NCBI RefSeq assembly: GCF_001659605.2
Contig: NC_035176.2
Coordinates: 34,094,716-34,158,715 of the forward strand
DNA: 64,000 nucleotides
Direction: 5' to 3'
From: Manihot esculenta
Taxonomy: Eukaryota > Streptophyta > Magnoliopsida > Malpighiales > Euphorbiaceae
Shown here: positions 1-13,422 of the stretch, piece after piece
How the letters are laid out: each line of letters opens with the position of its first letter
Numbering within the stretch: position 1 is the first letter of the stretch
The notes under the pieces: model-generated
What the model was told of the DNA's origin: nothing
Database searches by the model: none
What the model saw: only the letters and a program-made list of their open reading frames with translations
Program-made: the position numbers and the translations under genes

Positions 1-3000
1 GAAATACCGGGTGAATTCTCTCCATAGAAGCAGGTAAATCCAGCTTATACGACACATTTCCGATCCTCTGCAACACCTCAAAGGGTCCAATGTACTGTGG
101 AGCCAATTTACCTTTCATTCCAAAACGAACCACTCCTTTCATTGGAGACACTTTTAGCAATACCCAATTACCCTCTTGAAACTCTAACTGCTTTCTGCGA
201 ACGTCTGCATAACTTTTCTGTCTACTCTGAGCTGTTCTGATTCTCTCTCTGATCATGGGCACCATTCTACTGGTAATGTCTACTAACTCTGGCCCTGCAA
301 GAGCCTTCTCTCCTACCTCTTCCCAGCAAACAGGGGATCTGCACTTCCTCCCATACAAAGCTTCATAAGGAGCCATCCCGATGCTCGTATGATGGCTGTT
401 ATTGTAGGCAAACTCCACCAAAGGTAGATGCTGCCTCCAAGAACCGCCAAAGTCTAACACACATAGTCGAAGCATATCCTCTATGGTCTGGATGGTCCTT
501 TCTGACTGTCCATCAGTCTGTGGGTGGAAAACAGTACTAAAATCCAATCTCGTGCCCATCGCACTTTGCAGACTCCGCCAAAAGCGGGAGGTAAACTGAG
601 GTCCTCTGTCTGAAACTATAGACACTGGAACTCCATGTAATCTCACTATCTCATCCAGATAGACCTGTGCCAACTTATCCACAGAATAATTACTCCGTAC
701 TGGAAGAAAATGAGCAGATTTCGTGAGTCTGTCCACAATCACCCATATCGAGTCTATCCTGTTGGACGCTACTGGTAAACCCACTACAAAATCCATGGCT
801 ATGTTCTCCCATTTCCACTCTGGAATCGGTAATGGGTTAAGCATTCCGGCTGGTTTCTGATGCTCTAATTTCACCCTCTGACAAACTTCACAGGCTGTCA
901 CGAACTGCGCCACTTCTTTCTTCATGGCTGGCCACCAATAGACCCTTTTCAGATCCTGATACATCTTGGTGGCTCCTGGGTGAACACTATACCTCGCATT
1001 ATGAGCTTCCCTCATAATGTCTTCCTTCACACTGCCCCTATCTGGTACACAAAGTCAACTCCCATAGCGAAGGATCCCTTTGCTGTCAAATCTGAACTCT
1101 ACACTATTGCCTGACTGAACAGTCCTGGCAATTTTCATCAACTCAGGGTCCTCATGCTGTCTCTGAGCTATCTGCTCCAGAAACACATGTGTCACTCTCA
1201 TCTGTGCTATCAACGCACCTGTACCAGACAACTCTAGTTGTAATCCCTCGTCAAAGAGCTTATAAAGCTCCATTACAACTGGTCTCCGCTCTGCTGCTAT
1301 ATGGGATAAACTGCCTAGTGACTTCCGGCTTAGGGCGTCTGCGACAACATTCGCCTTACCCGGATGATACTGGATTTTACAATCATAATCACTGAGCAAT
1401 TCGACCCACCTTCTCTGCCGCAAATTCAGCTCTCTCTGACTTAAGATGTATTGTAAACTCTTGTGATCGGTGAAGATCTCGCATTTAACCCCGTAGAGGT
1501 AATGCCGCCACATCTTAAGTGCAAAGATAACTGCTGCCATCTCTAGGTCATGGGTAGGGTAATTCAACTCGTGCTTCTTCAACTGTCTAGAAGCATAAGC
1601 TATTACTCTATCACTCTGCATCAATACACAACCCAATCCCACTCGAGATGCATCACAGAACACTGTGAACTCTTCATTACTGACAGGCAGAGCTAACACT
1701 GGTGCTGTTGTCAATCTCCTCTTGAGCTCCTCAAAGCTCTCTTCACACTGGTCTGACCAGATAAACTTCTGGTTCTTCTGAGTCAATTTGGTCATAGGAG
1801 CTGCTATCTTTAAGAAGTTCTGAACGAACCTCCTGTAGTAACCTGCCAGTCCCAGAAAGCTTTTAATCTCAGTCACTGACGTGGGTCTGGGCCAGTTAGC
1901 TACAGCCTCTATCTTCTTGGGGTCTACCTCAATACCCTCTGCTGATACCACATGTCCCAAGAAGGCAATGCTCCGTAATCAAAACTCACACTTCGAGAAC
2001 TTGGCATATAAACCATGCTCTCTCAGTGTCTGCAGAACGATCCTCAGATGCTGGGCATGCTCCTCTGCATCTCTGGAATACACTAAGATATCATCGATAA
2101 ACACAATGACAAAGTGATCCAGAAACTCACTGAATACCCTGTTCATGAGATCCATAAATGCTGCAGGGGCGTTAGTCAACCCGAACGGCATCACTAAGAA
2201 CTCATAATGCCCATATCTGGTCCGGAAAGCTGTCTTAGGCACATCTGCCTCTCTGACTCTCAACTGATGATACCCAGATCTCAGATCTATTTTCGAGAAA
2301 CAACCTGCTCCAGCTAGCTGGTCAAATAGATCATCAATCCGAGGTAAGGGATACCTATTCTTGATAGTGACCTTGTTCAACTGTCTGTAGTCGATACAAA
2401 GTCTGAGGGATCCATCCTTCTTTCGGACAAAGAGCACTGGAGCACCCCAAGGTGAGGTACTAGGGCGGATGAAATCCTTATCTACCAAGTCCTGCAACTG
2501 TTCTTTCAACTCTTTTAACTCAGCTGGCGCCATCCTGTAGGGAGGAATAGAGATAGGTCTGGTACCTGGCAGTAATTCAATTTCAAACCCTATCTCCCTA
2601 TCAGGTGGTAGTCCTGGCAAATCGTCTGGGAACACATCGAGAAACTCTCGGACTACTGGTACTATGGCTGGTTCCCTCACCTGACTGTCTAGCTCTCTCA
2701 CATGAGCTAGAAACCCCTGACAACCCCTCCTAAGCAAACGACGAGCCTGAAGGGCTGAAATCATACCTGTGGGTGTACCTCTCCTGTCTCCTCTGAAGAC
2801 ACACTCTGACCCATCCTGGTCTCTGAGACTCACTAGCTTCTCTCGACAGTCCAACGTAGCACTATATGTAGATAACCAATCCATCCCTAGAATGACATCA
2901 AAATCCGTCAAATCTAGAACCACAAGGTCAGCTGGAAGGTATCTACCCTCGATAAACACTGGACTGAAACGACAGACTGACACTGCCACTGATGGGTCAC

Positions 3001-4657
3001 ATCTAGGTCCACTGACCCAGAGAGGATACTCTAACTCAGAACTGATCAAACCCAATCGCTCTATGGCTCTCGAAGCAATAAAGGAATGAGAAGCACCGGG
3101 GTCCATCAAAGCATACACATCTGAACACCCAATGATGAGATTACCTGACACCACTGTGTTCGACGTGTTAGCCTCCTCCTGTGTCACTGTGAAAATCCGT
3201 GCTGGGGCTACCGGATTTCCACCTCGGGAACCTGCTGCTGAAGTAGAGGCTACCCCTCTCCCTCTACCTCTGCCACTAGTCTGAGGCATGACTGGAGCTG
3301 CTGGCCGTACAACTGGCTGTACCACACTGCCTGAACTCATCTGCTGGGATGGTGCAAAAGTCATCTGCGGACAATCCCGAGCAATATGCCCTTCCTGTCC
3401 ACATCGAAAACAAGCTGTAGATCCCAACCGACAAACTCCTCCATGTGGTTTTTCGCATCGTCTGTAGACTGGAGCTGTGCCAGAGCTTGAGCCACTACCT
3501 ATTCCCATACCTGACTTGACTTTACTCCAGAACTTACTCTTTGTTCCTTTTGCTCTATCCCATCTTTTACTGCTTGGTGTGGGGGCTTTAGAACCCGAAG
3601 CCTGTGCCTTTGACTGTTTCTGAATATTGGCACTAGCTTCCATTTTCCTGGCTGCGTCTACTATGGTATGGAAACTCTCCTTTTCTACTGGAAGAATCAA
3701 GGAAGCATACCTGGGATGCAGTCTCATAGTATATCTCCTTGCTTTCTTCTGATCAGTATCATAGGCTTGACCCACGTACTGAAGCAGATCCAGGAACTTA
3801 TCTGTGAATTCATCAACACTCATCTCATCTGTCTGTCTCAACTGTTCAAATTCAATTACTTTCATCTCCCTCGAACTGTCAGGAAAAGCCCACCCTGCAA
3901 ACTCATTGGCGAACTCTCCCCATGACATGCTGTCCATTCTAGGCTCCACATAATTCTTAAACCATTCTCTGGCTTTCTTGCATTTTAATGTGAAACCTGC
4001 CATCTCAATGGCTCTCCTATCATCTGCTCCCAATTCACTGGTTATCATCCTAACTGCTCTGAGGTAATCAAATGGATCATCTCCCGTGTTGTATTTAGGA
4101 GCATCCAATTTCAAGTACTCCGTCATTTGGACTTTACCTCCAGATGAGCTAGGTTCATGTCTGTCAACAACAGGGGCTACTGGTTCTGGTGGTAGTATTG
4201 GTTCATTTGGCTCTAGGTGTGCTGCACTTGGATGGGTAGGGGAAGAGGGATACATAGGATATGGTGGATAGTAAGGATAAGGCATATAAGGCATATACGG
4301 AGGATATGGCACAAAACTCGAGTACTCCGACATACCTCCCATCGGATACTCTGGATAGCCAAAACCTGAGGTCTGAGCACCTCCCTGCGACTCTCCCATA
4401 CCTTCCTCAAAACTGCCTATACCCATGCTGTCATCTCTAGACTGATCAATCTCCATAGCTTCCCTCCTTTCCTCTGATCTTCCTCCCCTAGCTATTCCTC
4501 TTCTGCTCTCGTCGACAGACCTTCTAGGGTCTATTGACGTACCTTCCCTGCTAGATCTCTGAGACCTTGGCCTTGGCAATGCAGGAGGACGAGCAGCTGG
4601 TCTCTCATTCTCTGGTGGGACTCCAGTCAATCGAGCTGATCGACGAGTTCCTCGCAT
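1..4657 (-). pseudogene. Element A gag-pol polyprotein, two nonsense codons, 3' end outside window
   Basis: The start is taken at the ATG at 4655-4657 ([12 protein letters not shown]), because elements A, D and G share this beginning and differ upstream of it. In order: a proline/tyrosine-rich N-terminus, a retrotransposon gag domain, a CCHC zinc knuckle ([14 protein letters not shown]), an aspartic protease with [10 protein letters not shown] with FIDDILVYS, RNase H with FCDASRVG and TDHKSLQ, then integrase running off the window. The frame is broken by TGA at 1979-1981, where relatives have Trp (TGG) in the RT/RNase H connection, and by TGA at 1055-1057, where relatives have Arg before integrase. 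Both are single G-to-A or C-to-T changes, as expected from deamination of methylated cytosine. The integrase part (1-1054) otherwise reads open, with its HHCC and DDE regions visible. No autonomous product is expected. Confidence 0.9.
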
Positions 4658-4863
4658 CTTTACTCTGGAAACACAACATATAACATACCACTTAAGCACA
4701 TAAATATCACATATCCATCATACACATACAACACTCATGGCATATCATAGCAGATAGGACTCAAGACCCTATCCTAGTGGACATGATTTCCTATTGTGCT
4801 TGACCACTTCTAACCTGTCTGAGCCCAACACTGTCTCTATAGGTTCGATCATGTGAACCTAGG

Positions 4864-4875
4864 GCTCTGATACCA
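4864..4875 (-). other. Primer-binding site of element A (initiator Met tRNA type)
   Basis: On the minus strand the site reads TGGTATCAGAGC, three bases after the end of the 5' LTR. This matches the 3' end of plant initiator methionine tRNA, the usual primer of Ty3/gypsy chromoviruses. Confidence 0.85.
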
Positions 4876-4878
4876 ATC

Positions 4879-7133
4879 TGTAACGACCCCAAAATGGACC
4901 GTCACCGGCGCTAGGATTCAGGTCGGCTTAAGGCCGCCAGAACCCGTAGCAAGCCTGCTATACTCTCTGTGTACCTGTAAACCTCATACATGATCATACA
5001 TTTTCTGTGAAAATAAAACTCTTTTTTGAACCAAGGCTTAACCTGTGCATGCACTATCTCTGTACTCTGTACTCATGTACTCTGTACTCTGTATCCCTGA
5101 CTAGAGCTTGCTCTAGATGGGTTAACTCATACCTGTTAAGCCTGGTTTTCACATACAGGAAAACATATATACATATACAGATCATGTACAAAACATACAT
5201 CACTAGGTCAAGCAACAACTATTACATCTCTTTAATATTACATGTCCACTCTAAGCTATTACAGATCTCTTTACTTTTCCTGTACTCTGCTGGACTGTCC
5301 CTGTACACTGTACACTGAACCTGCAAAACTGGGGTTAAGGGAGTGGGATGAGCTCTATAGCCCAGTGAGTAGAACAGTAAAACATCTCAGTAAAATATGA
5401 TCTCATGGAATGCACCATATCACATACAAGCCACATCAAGAGTAAACCTGTCACCACATAGTCCCAGTAACTCTGTGCCAGGGCGTAGAATCGAGCACCT
5501 GGTCTTCCTGTCATATATGTATATGTGTATATAACACCTCTGTACTTACCATTGCCAGGGCGTAGTCAAAGGCTCCTGGACTTCGCTATACCTGCCAGGG
5601 CGTAGTCAAAGGCTCCTGGACTTCCTGTCTGAGACTATTGGATCATTCAGCATTCACTCACATCACCAAATAACGATGCAATGCAACATATTCGTGAATA
5701 CTAATGCAATCAACCTATGACATAAACATGATGCATGAGATATGCTAAAAGCAGTTTGTGGTTCAATTAAAAGTCATAAGTTTAGTTCCACTCACCTCTG
5801 GCTATCTGGACTGACTGACTCTGCAGGCTCTGAACCTCTGGAGCAGTACTCACTGCTGCTCTCTCTGGTTCCTCTGGTCTGTACCAATACAGATGGACTC
5901 AAATGAGGGACCAAACAAGCGTAGAAATAACTCTCTTAAACTCCCCAAGAATCCCCTTAAACTCACTCAACTATCCATGCAAAGCATGCAAAACAAAGCT
6001 GGACAGGACACTTTCGGCGGCAGGTTCGGCGGCCGAAAGTCCTCTCCAGAGACGAAACTCAAGCACCTTCGGCGGCCGAAACTCAATCTTCGGCGGCCGA
6101 ACCCTTTCGGGGGCAAGCTTCGGGGGCCAAAACTCACTCCAGAGACGAAAGTCTCACACCTTCGGCGGCACCTTCGGCGGCCGAATCCCCCAAACAGAGC
6201 CGAACATGCAAAACAGGCTGTGGCAGCCAAGCCACCATGCAAGAGGTTCGGCGGCCGAATGAACCTTCGGCTGCCGAACCTGAGTTCATCCAGAACTCAG
6301 CTTCAACGGCAAACCATCTTCTCCTTCCCTTCAACCACTCAAACCATATATACTCCAACTCCTCAACACACATATACTCACGTATATGATCACAGGGGTC
6401 CAAAACTATCTAATAACCCCAAACAACAAATCAAACATAACACAGAAACATGTATACATGCATAACTCATCAAAACCACTACTTCTCACGTAAACATGCA
6501 TCTCTCTCCCTTCACTTCCATAAAACCTTCAGAAAATACATAAACAGGTTCAAGAGCATTACTTACCTCCTGTAACAAGAAGCTGAACACTCTGATCTAA
6601 GGAAAACGGACCAACTCTCCTCAAACTCTCAAACTCGCACAAACGGAGCTTTTTGCTTCAAAACATTCAAAACTAAGTTTGTTTTCACGTCAAAACTTTC
6701 CACACCTGTGAAACCCTTAGCCTGAGCAGCTCAAAGCGTGTAGATAAAGCATGGGAGATGTGACCAACTTCTGGACATGATCTGGTGATAACACCTGTCC
6801 AAAATGCTGACTAAGGGATACAAAACTGCTGGCTAAGCAACTCAGCTTCGGCTGCCGAATCGCATGCAAAACCATGCAACATTCGGGGGCCGAACCTGAA
6901 TTCGGAAGCCGAATATTGGGCACTTTCGGCGGTCGAACTTATCTTTGGCGGCCGAACTTGGCTCCTCTGCCTTGGTTCATTTCAACTCAAAACTTGGTTC
7001 CATTTACCTGTAACACAATAAACCACACAACATTCGTGAGAAACTCATATCTCCTACCCTCTAGAGGATTCCGACATCCCGGAGTCCACCGGACGACAAG
7101 AATTCCGGTGCTGGACTCTAGCCGGGTATTACA
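4879..7133 (-). repeat. 5' LTR of element A (2255 bp)
   Basis: The LTR starts TGTAACGACCCC and ends GGGTATTACA on the plus strand. It contains a short tandem repeat (5553-5630, two 40-bp units), a large palindrome cluster (about 6013-6290) and a second cluster (about 6846-6955). The CTATAAAAGG box found in most sister LTRs is not recognisable here. A splice-donor-like site (minus strand, GGAG/GTAAGT) lies near 6565. The ORFs across this region are by-products of the GC-rich palindromes. Confidence 0.9.
5553..5630. repeat. Minisatellite in LTR A, two 40-bp units
   Basis: Two head-to-tail units contain TGCCAGGGCGTAGTCAAAGG. The same unit occurs five times in solo LTR F (37438-37632), which supports placing A and F in one subfamily. 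Confidence 0.85.
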
Positions 7134-8223
7134 CAAGTGAAGGACCAACATATTCTATAAAGACTTTAAACATCTCCCCAAAAACCCCTCAAAACATCAT
7201 AAAAATATGCACACAAAACAAGCAAAGGAAGGCTGGGCAGGGGACTTTCGACGGCAGGTTCGGCGGCCGAAGGTCCCTACAGATCCGAAAGTCAGGCACT
7301 TTCGGAAGTAGGTTCGGCGGCCGAAGGTCTCCACAGATTCCAAAGTCACCAACCTTCGGGGCAGGTTCGGCAGCTGAAACTCCCTTCCATATCCGAAAGT
7401 CCATTCTTTCGGAGGCAGGTTAGGAGGCCAAAGGCTGCCTTCACAGGCAGGTTCGGCGTCCCAAACCTCTCAAAACATACATCTAACTATTTTAAAACAT
7501 GCATATACACTCAATCATACATAGGGGGCATAAAACTAGCCTAAACTGCCACAAACACCAATATAAACAACACGTAGGGCATACATTTAATATAAAGCTA
7601 ACATAACCCTAAAACATAGATCTACCCATTTAATGCATTGAAACTCTTAAAAACTTCATTAAAACATGAAAGAAGACAAGGATCTACACTTACCTCTTGA
7701 AGATCGAGAGTAAATGTGATCCGAACTCGGAGATGAGGAGAAAATGGTCCCCGGAGGTCTCCAAGCTTCAGAACTTTAGATTTAAGCTCAAAACTTCAAA
7801 ATAAGAGAAAACTCATGAAAACCTTGAAGGATTAGAAGGAAAAACACAAAATCAACCATGGAAGGGCAAAAACTCACCTTTGCCCGAAAATGGAAAGAGA
7901 AAACTCGCCCATTTTCAGACAGGGGGCCTTTTATAGGTGGCTGGCCAGACCACCTTCGGGGGGCCAAAAGAGCTTCCGCATCCGCACCATGTTCGGCGGC
8001 CGAACATAAGGTTCGGTGGCCAAACCTGAGCTTTTCCCTCCAAGGCATTTTTCTTCCAAAACTCTTTTTTTTTCTTTATTAAAACCTTAAAAACATATAA
8101 AAATATTTTAGAAAACCTTTATTTTCACCCTTCTAAGAGATTTTGACCTCGAGATTCTGGATTCCAACGGAGATTCCGCAGGAAAGTTGGAATTCCGACG
8201 TCGGAGTCTAGTAGGGTATTGCA
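7134..8223 (-). repeat. LTR fragment H (target of element A)
   Basis: The sequence begins in the middle of the LTR consensus (the ACACAAGTGGACTC region, with a small deletion) and ends at GGGTATTGCA, a one-base variant of the usual terminal TATTACA. It carries the palindrome clusters (about 7245-7465 and 7950-8025), a TATA box on the minus strand at 7929-7936 and the conserved GTAAGT donor near 7690. The missing half should lie beyond element A, left of the window. Bases 8224-8248 after it are 25 bp of unassigned sequence. Confidence 0.8.
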
Positions 8224-8248
8224 ATGACCTCAAAGTGGTGATTGGAAT

Positions 8249-10364
8249 TGTAACGACCCGGAAATCGGACCGCTACCGGCGCTAGGATTCAGATCGACTA
8301 AAGGTCGCCGGAACCCGTAGCAAGCCTACTATGCATCCTTTGTACCTGATAAAATTCCATACATGATCATACATTTTCATAAAAAAATTTAAACTTTTCA
8401 TATACCAAGCTTAACCTGTGCATGCACCATAAACTGTATACATAAAACCCACACTAGAGCCCTCATCAAATGCTCTAGTATGGTAAACATCACATGCCTC
8501 AAGTTTGGTCCCAAATAACTTATCATTAAAACTTTTACATAAAGATCATGATAAATAGGGATATACAAAACATAAACTAGGGCAAAGCACAAATCTAATC
8601 CATTACATAGTACATGTCCACTACTAATCTATTACATGAGCTTATACCAGCCTCTAGCTGACTTCCCGAGTTATTCTTGACCCTGCAAACCTGGGGTTAG
8701 GGGAAAGGGATAAGCTACAAGAGCCTAGTGAGCAGAACGTAAAAACAGTTTTTTAAACATATGCTCTCATGAAATGCATCACAACACAAATAATACACAT
8801 CAAGATGAACTTGTCACCAGTAACCCTCTACATATCCAAATAATGCCCGGCCCTCGACGGAGCTCCTCAGGACTTCCTCTTAAACATAATATAACATGTC
8901 CAACTGTGCTAGGGGCGTAGAATGGGCCTTGACCTGGACTTCCGTATCATATCATATCATATTATATCGAGGGCTAGTGGGTCATCCAATATCCATCCAC
9001 ATCAACAGTAAATTATGCAATGCATCATATTCCTGAATTCTAATGCAACAACCTATTACATAACATGGAAATCATGATGCATGAATATGCTTAAATTTTT
9101 TATTACTTTAAAAACAATAGATTAGTTTAGTTCTACTCACCTCTGGTTGATGCTCGACTGTCAAAGACGCAGCTGGCTCACTGAAGGCCGCTACGGTCTC
9201 CCTGGTCCGATCCTACACAGGTGGACTCAAATGAGGGACCAAACACATCTCTAATAAGACTATAAACATCTCCCCAAAAATCCCCCTAAAACATCATAAA
9301 ACATGCATTCAAAACAGGCAAAGGAAGGCTGGATAGGGGACTTTCGGCGGCGGGTTCGGCGGCTGAAGGTCCCTACAGATCCGAAAGTCAGGCACTTTCG
9401 GAGGCAGGTTCGGCGGCTGAAGGTCTCCACAGATCCGGAACTCAGGCACTTTCGGGGACAGGTTCGGCGGCCTAACCCCTTCACAGATCCGAAAGTCCTC
9501 CCTTTCGGGGGCAGGTTAGGCGGCCAAAGGCTGCCTCCACAGGCAGGTTCGGCGGCTGAACCTGGGTTCTCCAGGATGGCAGAACTCGATTCTGCCTCAA
9601 CACTCGGCCACCAAAACTCACCAAACTCATACCCAACTTCCTACAACATGCATACTCACTCCAACATGCATAAGGGGTATAAAAACTAGCCTAAACCTCA
9701 ACAACAACCACAAAACTCATCAAGAAAGCATACATTCATCAATAACCCAACTCAAAGCCTATAACCTTAGATCTAGCCATATCATGCAATTTTAACCCTT
9801 AACCCTTTTTAAAACTTGCTTAAAACATAAACAAAAGCGAGGATCTACACTTACCTCTTGAAGATTGAAGGTAGATGTGACCAAAACTTGAAGTTGAGGA
9901 GAAACGGTCTCCCAAACTTTAAAATCTTTGATCCAAGCTTAAAACTTCAAAAATAAACAAAAACTCATGAAAATTTGAAGGAAAAACATAAAATCATCAA
10001 AGGAAGGGCAAGAACTCACCTTTGTCCGAAAATGGAGAGAGAAACTCCCCCATTTTCAGACTGGTGGCCTCTTATAGGTGGCTGGTCAGACCACTTTCGG
10101 GGGCTGAAAGAGAGCTCCCGCGGCAGCACCATGTTCGGCGGCCGAACATGAGGTTCGGCGGCCGAATCTGGGCTTATCCCTTAAAAATATTTTTCTTTCA
10201 TTTTAAAACCTTAACTCAAAACCAATCAATAAAATCATGAAAAATATTTTGTAAAAACATATTTTACCCTTCTAAGAGGTTCTGGTATTCAAGATTCCCG
10301 GATTCTAATGGGGATTCCGTTGGAAAGTTGAAATTCCGACATCGGAGTCTAGCCGGGTATTACA
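8249..10364 (-). repeat. 3' LTR of element B (2116 bp)
   Basis: This LTR runs from TGTAACGACCCGG to GGGTATTACA and is followed directly by a polypurine tract and pol sequence, so it is the 3' LTR of a minus-strand element. Palindrome clusters lie at about 9340-9570 and 10095-10170. The TATA box is changed (minus strand CTATAAGA, 10070-10077). The flank on its left is GGAAT (8244-8248); no matching copy is found at the right end of the composite. Confidence 0.88.
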
Positions 10365-10377
10365 TTCTCCCCCCATT
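10365..10377 (-). other. Polypurine tract of element B
   Basis: The minus strand reads AATGGGGGGAGAA immediately before the 3' LTR. The same tract precedes the 3' LTRs of D and G. Confidence 0.8.
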
Positions 10378-10458
10378 AAGAACATTTGTCCCCGAATGTT
10401 CAAACACACACAAGCACACACAGCATCAAGAAAACACATAAAACTTAAAACACTAACC

Positions 10459-13422
10459 TTAAAAGAGATAGGGGTATTGCTGAAGCATGGACTCCTGGGT
10501 CTCCCAGGTGCACTCTTTCATATTGTGGTGATTCCAAAGGACTTTCACCATCGCGATTTCCTTGTTTCTCAACTTTCTGATTTGAGTGTCTACGATCCGC
10601 ACTGGCTACTCAACATAGGTGAGATCTCCTAGGATCTCCACATCAGGTTCGTTAAGAACCCTGCCTGGATCTAACATGAACTTTCGTAACATCGAAACAT
10701 AGAAAACCGGATGGATTCTCTCCATAGAAGCAGACAAATCTAACTTATAAGATACATTCCCAACCTTTTGCAAGATTTCAAAGGGTCTGATGTACCTTAG
10801 AGCTAGTTTACCTTTCTTCCCAAAACGAATCACCCCTTTCATAGGAGACACCTTGAGCAACACCATAACTCTTCTGCCGACTCACAGCAGTTCTGATTCT
10901 TTCTCTGATAATAGGCACTACTCTGCTGGTGATCTCAACTAACTTTGGCCCTGGCAAGGCCCTTTCTCCCACTTCTTCTCAGCAGACAGGTGACCTGCAC
11001 TTCCTCCCATATAGAGCTTCATAAGGAGCCATCCCTATGCTAGCATGATAATTGTTATTGTAAGCAAACTCCACCAGTGGTAGATGATACCTCTAAGAAC
11101 CGCCAAAATCTAGCACACGCATTCTCAACATGCCTTCTATCGTTTGGATGGTCCTCTCTGACTGTCCGTCAGTCTATGGATGGAAAGCAGTGCTAAAATC
11201 CAACCTTGTGCCCATTGCGTTCTGTAGACTCCGCCAAAACCTGGAGGTAAACTGGGGTCCCCTATCTGACACTGTAGATACTAGAGCCCCATGCAGCCTG
11301 ATAATCTCTTCAACATATACTTGTGCCAGTTTGTCCACAGAGTAGCCACTCCTGACAGGGATAAAGTGAGCAGACTTGGTCAATCTGTCCACTATTACCC
11401 ATATAGAGTCTAATCTGTTGGACATTGCTGGTAATCCCACCACGAAATCCATAGCTACGTTTTCCCATTTCCACTCTGGAATCGGTAGTGGGTTGAGCAT
11501 CCCAGCTGGCTTCTGATGTTCCAGCTTCACCCTCTGACAGATCTCACAAGCTGACACAAACTGCACCACTTCCTTCTTCATAGCTTGCACCAATAAACTC
11601 TCTTCAAGTCCTGGTACATTTTGGTGGCTCCAGGGTGAACGTTGTACCTCGCATTATGAGCTTCCCTCATAATGTCTCCCTTCAAACTCACGTCATCTGG
11701 TACACATAATCTGTTCCCATAACGGAGGATCTCTTTGTTGTTGAATCTAAACTCCTCATTTTTGCCTGATTGAACAGTCCTGACAATTTTCACTAACTCG
11801 GGATCCTCATGCTGTTTCTGTGCCACTTATTCCAGAAACACGGGTGTCACTCTCATCTAAGCCACTAGTGCACCTGTACCAGACAACTCTAACCGTAAAA
11901 CCTTCATTAATGAGCTTATAAAACTCCCTCACCACCGGTCTCCTCTCTGCTGTAATATGGGATAAACTGCCAAGTGATTTCCGGCTGAGAGCATCTATTA
12001 CTACATTTGCCTTACCCAGATGATATTGGATCTTGCAATCATAGTCACTAAGCAGCTCGACCCATCTTCTCTGCCTCAGGTTCAACTCTTTCTGACTCAA
12101 GATGTACTGCAAACTCTTATGATCTATAAAGATCTCACATCTTACCCCATACAGGTAATGCCTCCACATCTTGAGTGCAAAGATTACAGTTGCCATCTCT
12201 AGGTCGTGTGTAGGATAATTCAACTCATGCTTCTTCAACTGTCTAGAAGCATAAGCAATCACCCTTTCATTCTGCATCAACACACAACCTAGTCCCACTC
12301 GGGACGCATCACAAAACACTGTGAAGTCTTCATTACTGGTAGGCAGAGCTAACACCGGTGCTGATGTCAGTCTCCTCTTCAGCTCTTCAAAACTTTCTTC
12401 ACACTGTTCTGACCAAACGAACCTCTTATTCTTTTTTATCAACCTGGTAATAGGAGCGGCAATTTTGGAGAAGTCTTGGACAAATCTCCTGTAGTAACCC
12501 GCCAAATCTAAGAAGCTCTTAATCTCTATCACTGTAGTGGGTCTAGGCCAGTTTGCTACAGCTTCAACTTTCTTGGGATCTACCTCAACTCCCTTTTCTG
12601 ACACTACATGCCCCAAGAAAGAAATGCTCCTCAACCAGAACTCACACTTAGAAAACTTGGCATACAAGCTGTGTTCTCTCAGGGTCTACAACACTGTCCT
12701 CAGATGATGGGCATGCTCCTCTGTATTTCTGGAATACACTAAGATATTGTCAATGAAAACAATAAAAAAGTGATCCAGAAACTGGTTAAAAACTCTGTTC
12801 ATGAGGTCCATAAATGCTGCAGGGGCATTGGTCAGCCCGAACGGCATCACTAGGAACTCAAAATGCCCATATCTAGTCCTGAAAGTTGTCTTTGGCACAT
12901 CTTCTTCTCTGACCCTCAACTGGTAGTACTCAGATCTCAAATCTATTTTCGAGAAATAACCGGCTCCTGATAGCTGGTCGAATAGATCATCAATCCTGGG
13001 TAGTGGATATTTATTCTTGGTAGTGATCTTGTTCAACTGTTTGTAGTTGATATAAAGTCTTAGGGATTCATCATTCTTTTTCACAAACAGGACCGGAGCA
13101 CCCCAGGGTGAGGTACTAGGTCGGATGAAACCCTTATCTACTAACTCCTGCAACTGCTCCTTTAACTCCTTTAACTCTGCAGGCGCCATCTTGTAGGGAG
13201 GGATAGAGATGGGTCTGGTTCCTGGCATCATTTCAATTTCAAACTCTATCTCCCTAGTAGGTGGTAAACCTGGCAGCTCATCTGGGAAGACATCTAGGAA
13301 CTCTCTGACTACGGGCACTAAAGCTGGTTCCCTAACCTGACTGTTAAGCTCTTTGACATGAGCAAGAAACCCCTGACAACCCCTCCTAAGCAACCTACGA
13401 GCCTGAAGGGCTGATATCAAAC
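10459..13422 (-). pseudogene. Element B pol remnant (protease end, RT, RNase H, integrase, chromodomain), decayed
   Basis: This corresponds to the pol half of the D and G polyproteins but is broken many times. The chromodomain end carries a stop (Gln to TAG near 10612). About 50 bp are missing near 10866 between the integrase core and its C-terminal part. A stop or frame shift near 11590 separates the zinc-binding part from the integrase core. Further stops lie near 11827 and 12686. The integrase core ([10 protein letters not shown]) and RNase H (FCDASRVG) are still recognisable; the RT active site reads FIDNILVYS, so the second Asp is Asn. The sequence stops at 13422, shortly after the protease, where element E begins; gag, the primer-binding site and the start of the 5' LTR are missing. 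It encodes no working product. Confidence 0.88.

Larger units (their letters stand above)
1..7133 (-). mobile_element. Element A: Ty3/gypsy chromovirus (Del/Tekay-like), cut by the left window edge
   Basis: The window shows the internal region (1-4878) and the 5' LTR (4879-7133) of a minus-strand element; its 3' LTR lies outside. Gag, protease, RT, RNase H and integrase follow in chromovirus order, and the primer-binding site lies 3 bp inside the LTR. The bases next to the LTR on its right are CAAGT (7134-7138), which would be one copy of the target duplication; the partner is off the window. The element appears to have landed inside another LTR (fragment H), because the flank resumes with LTR sequence. 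It belongs to the same LTR subfamily as solo LTR F (both start TGTAACGACCCCAAAATGG). Two in-frame stops make it non-autonomous. Confidence 0.9.
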
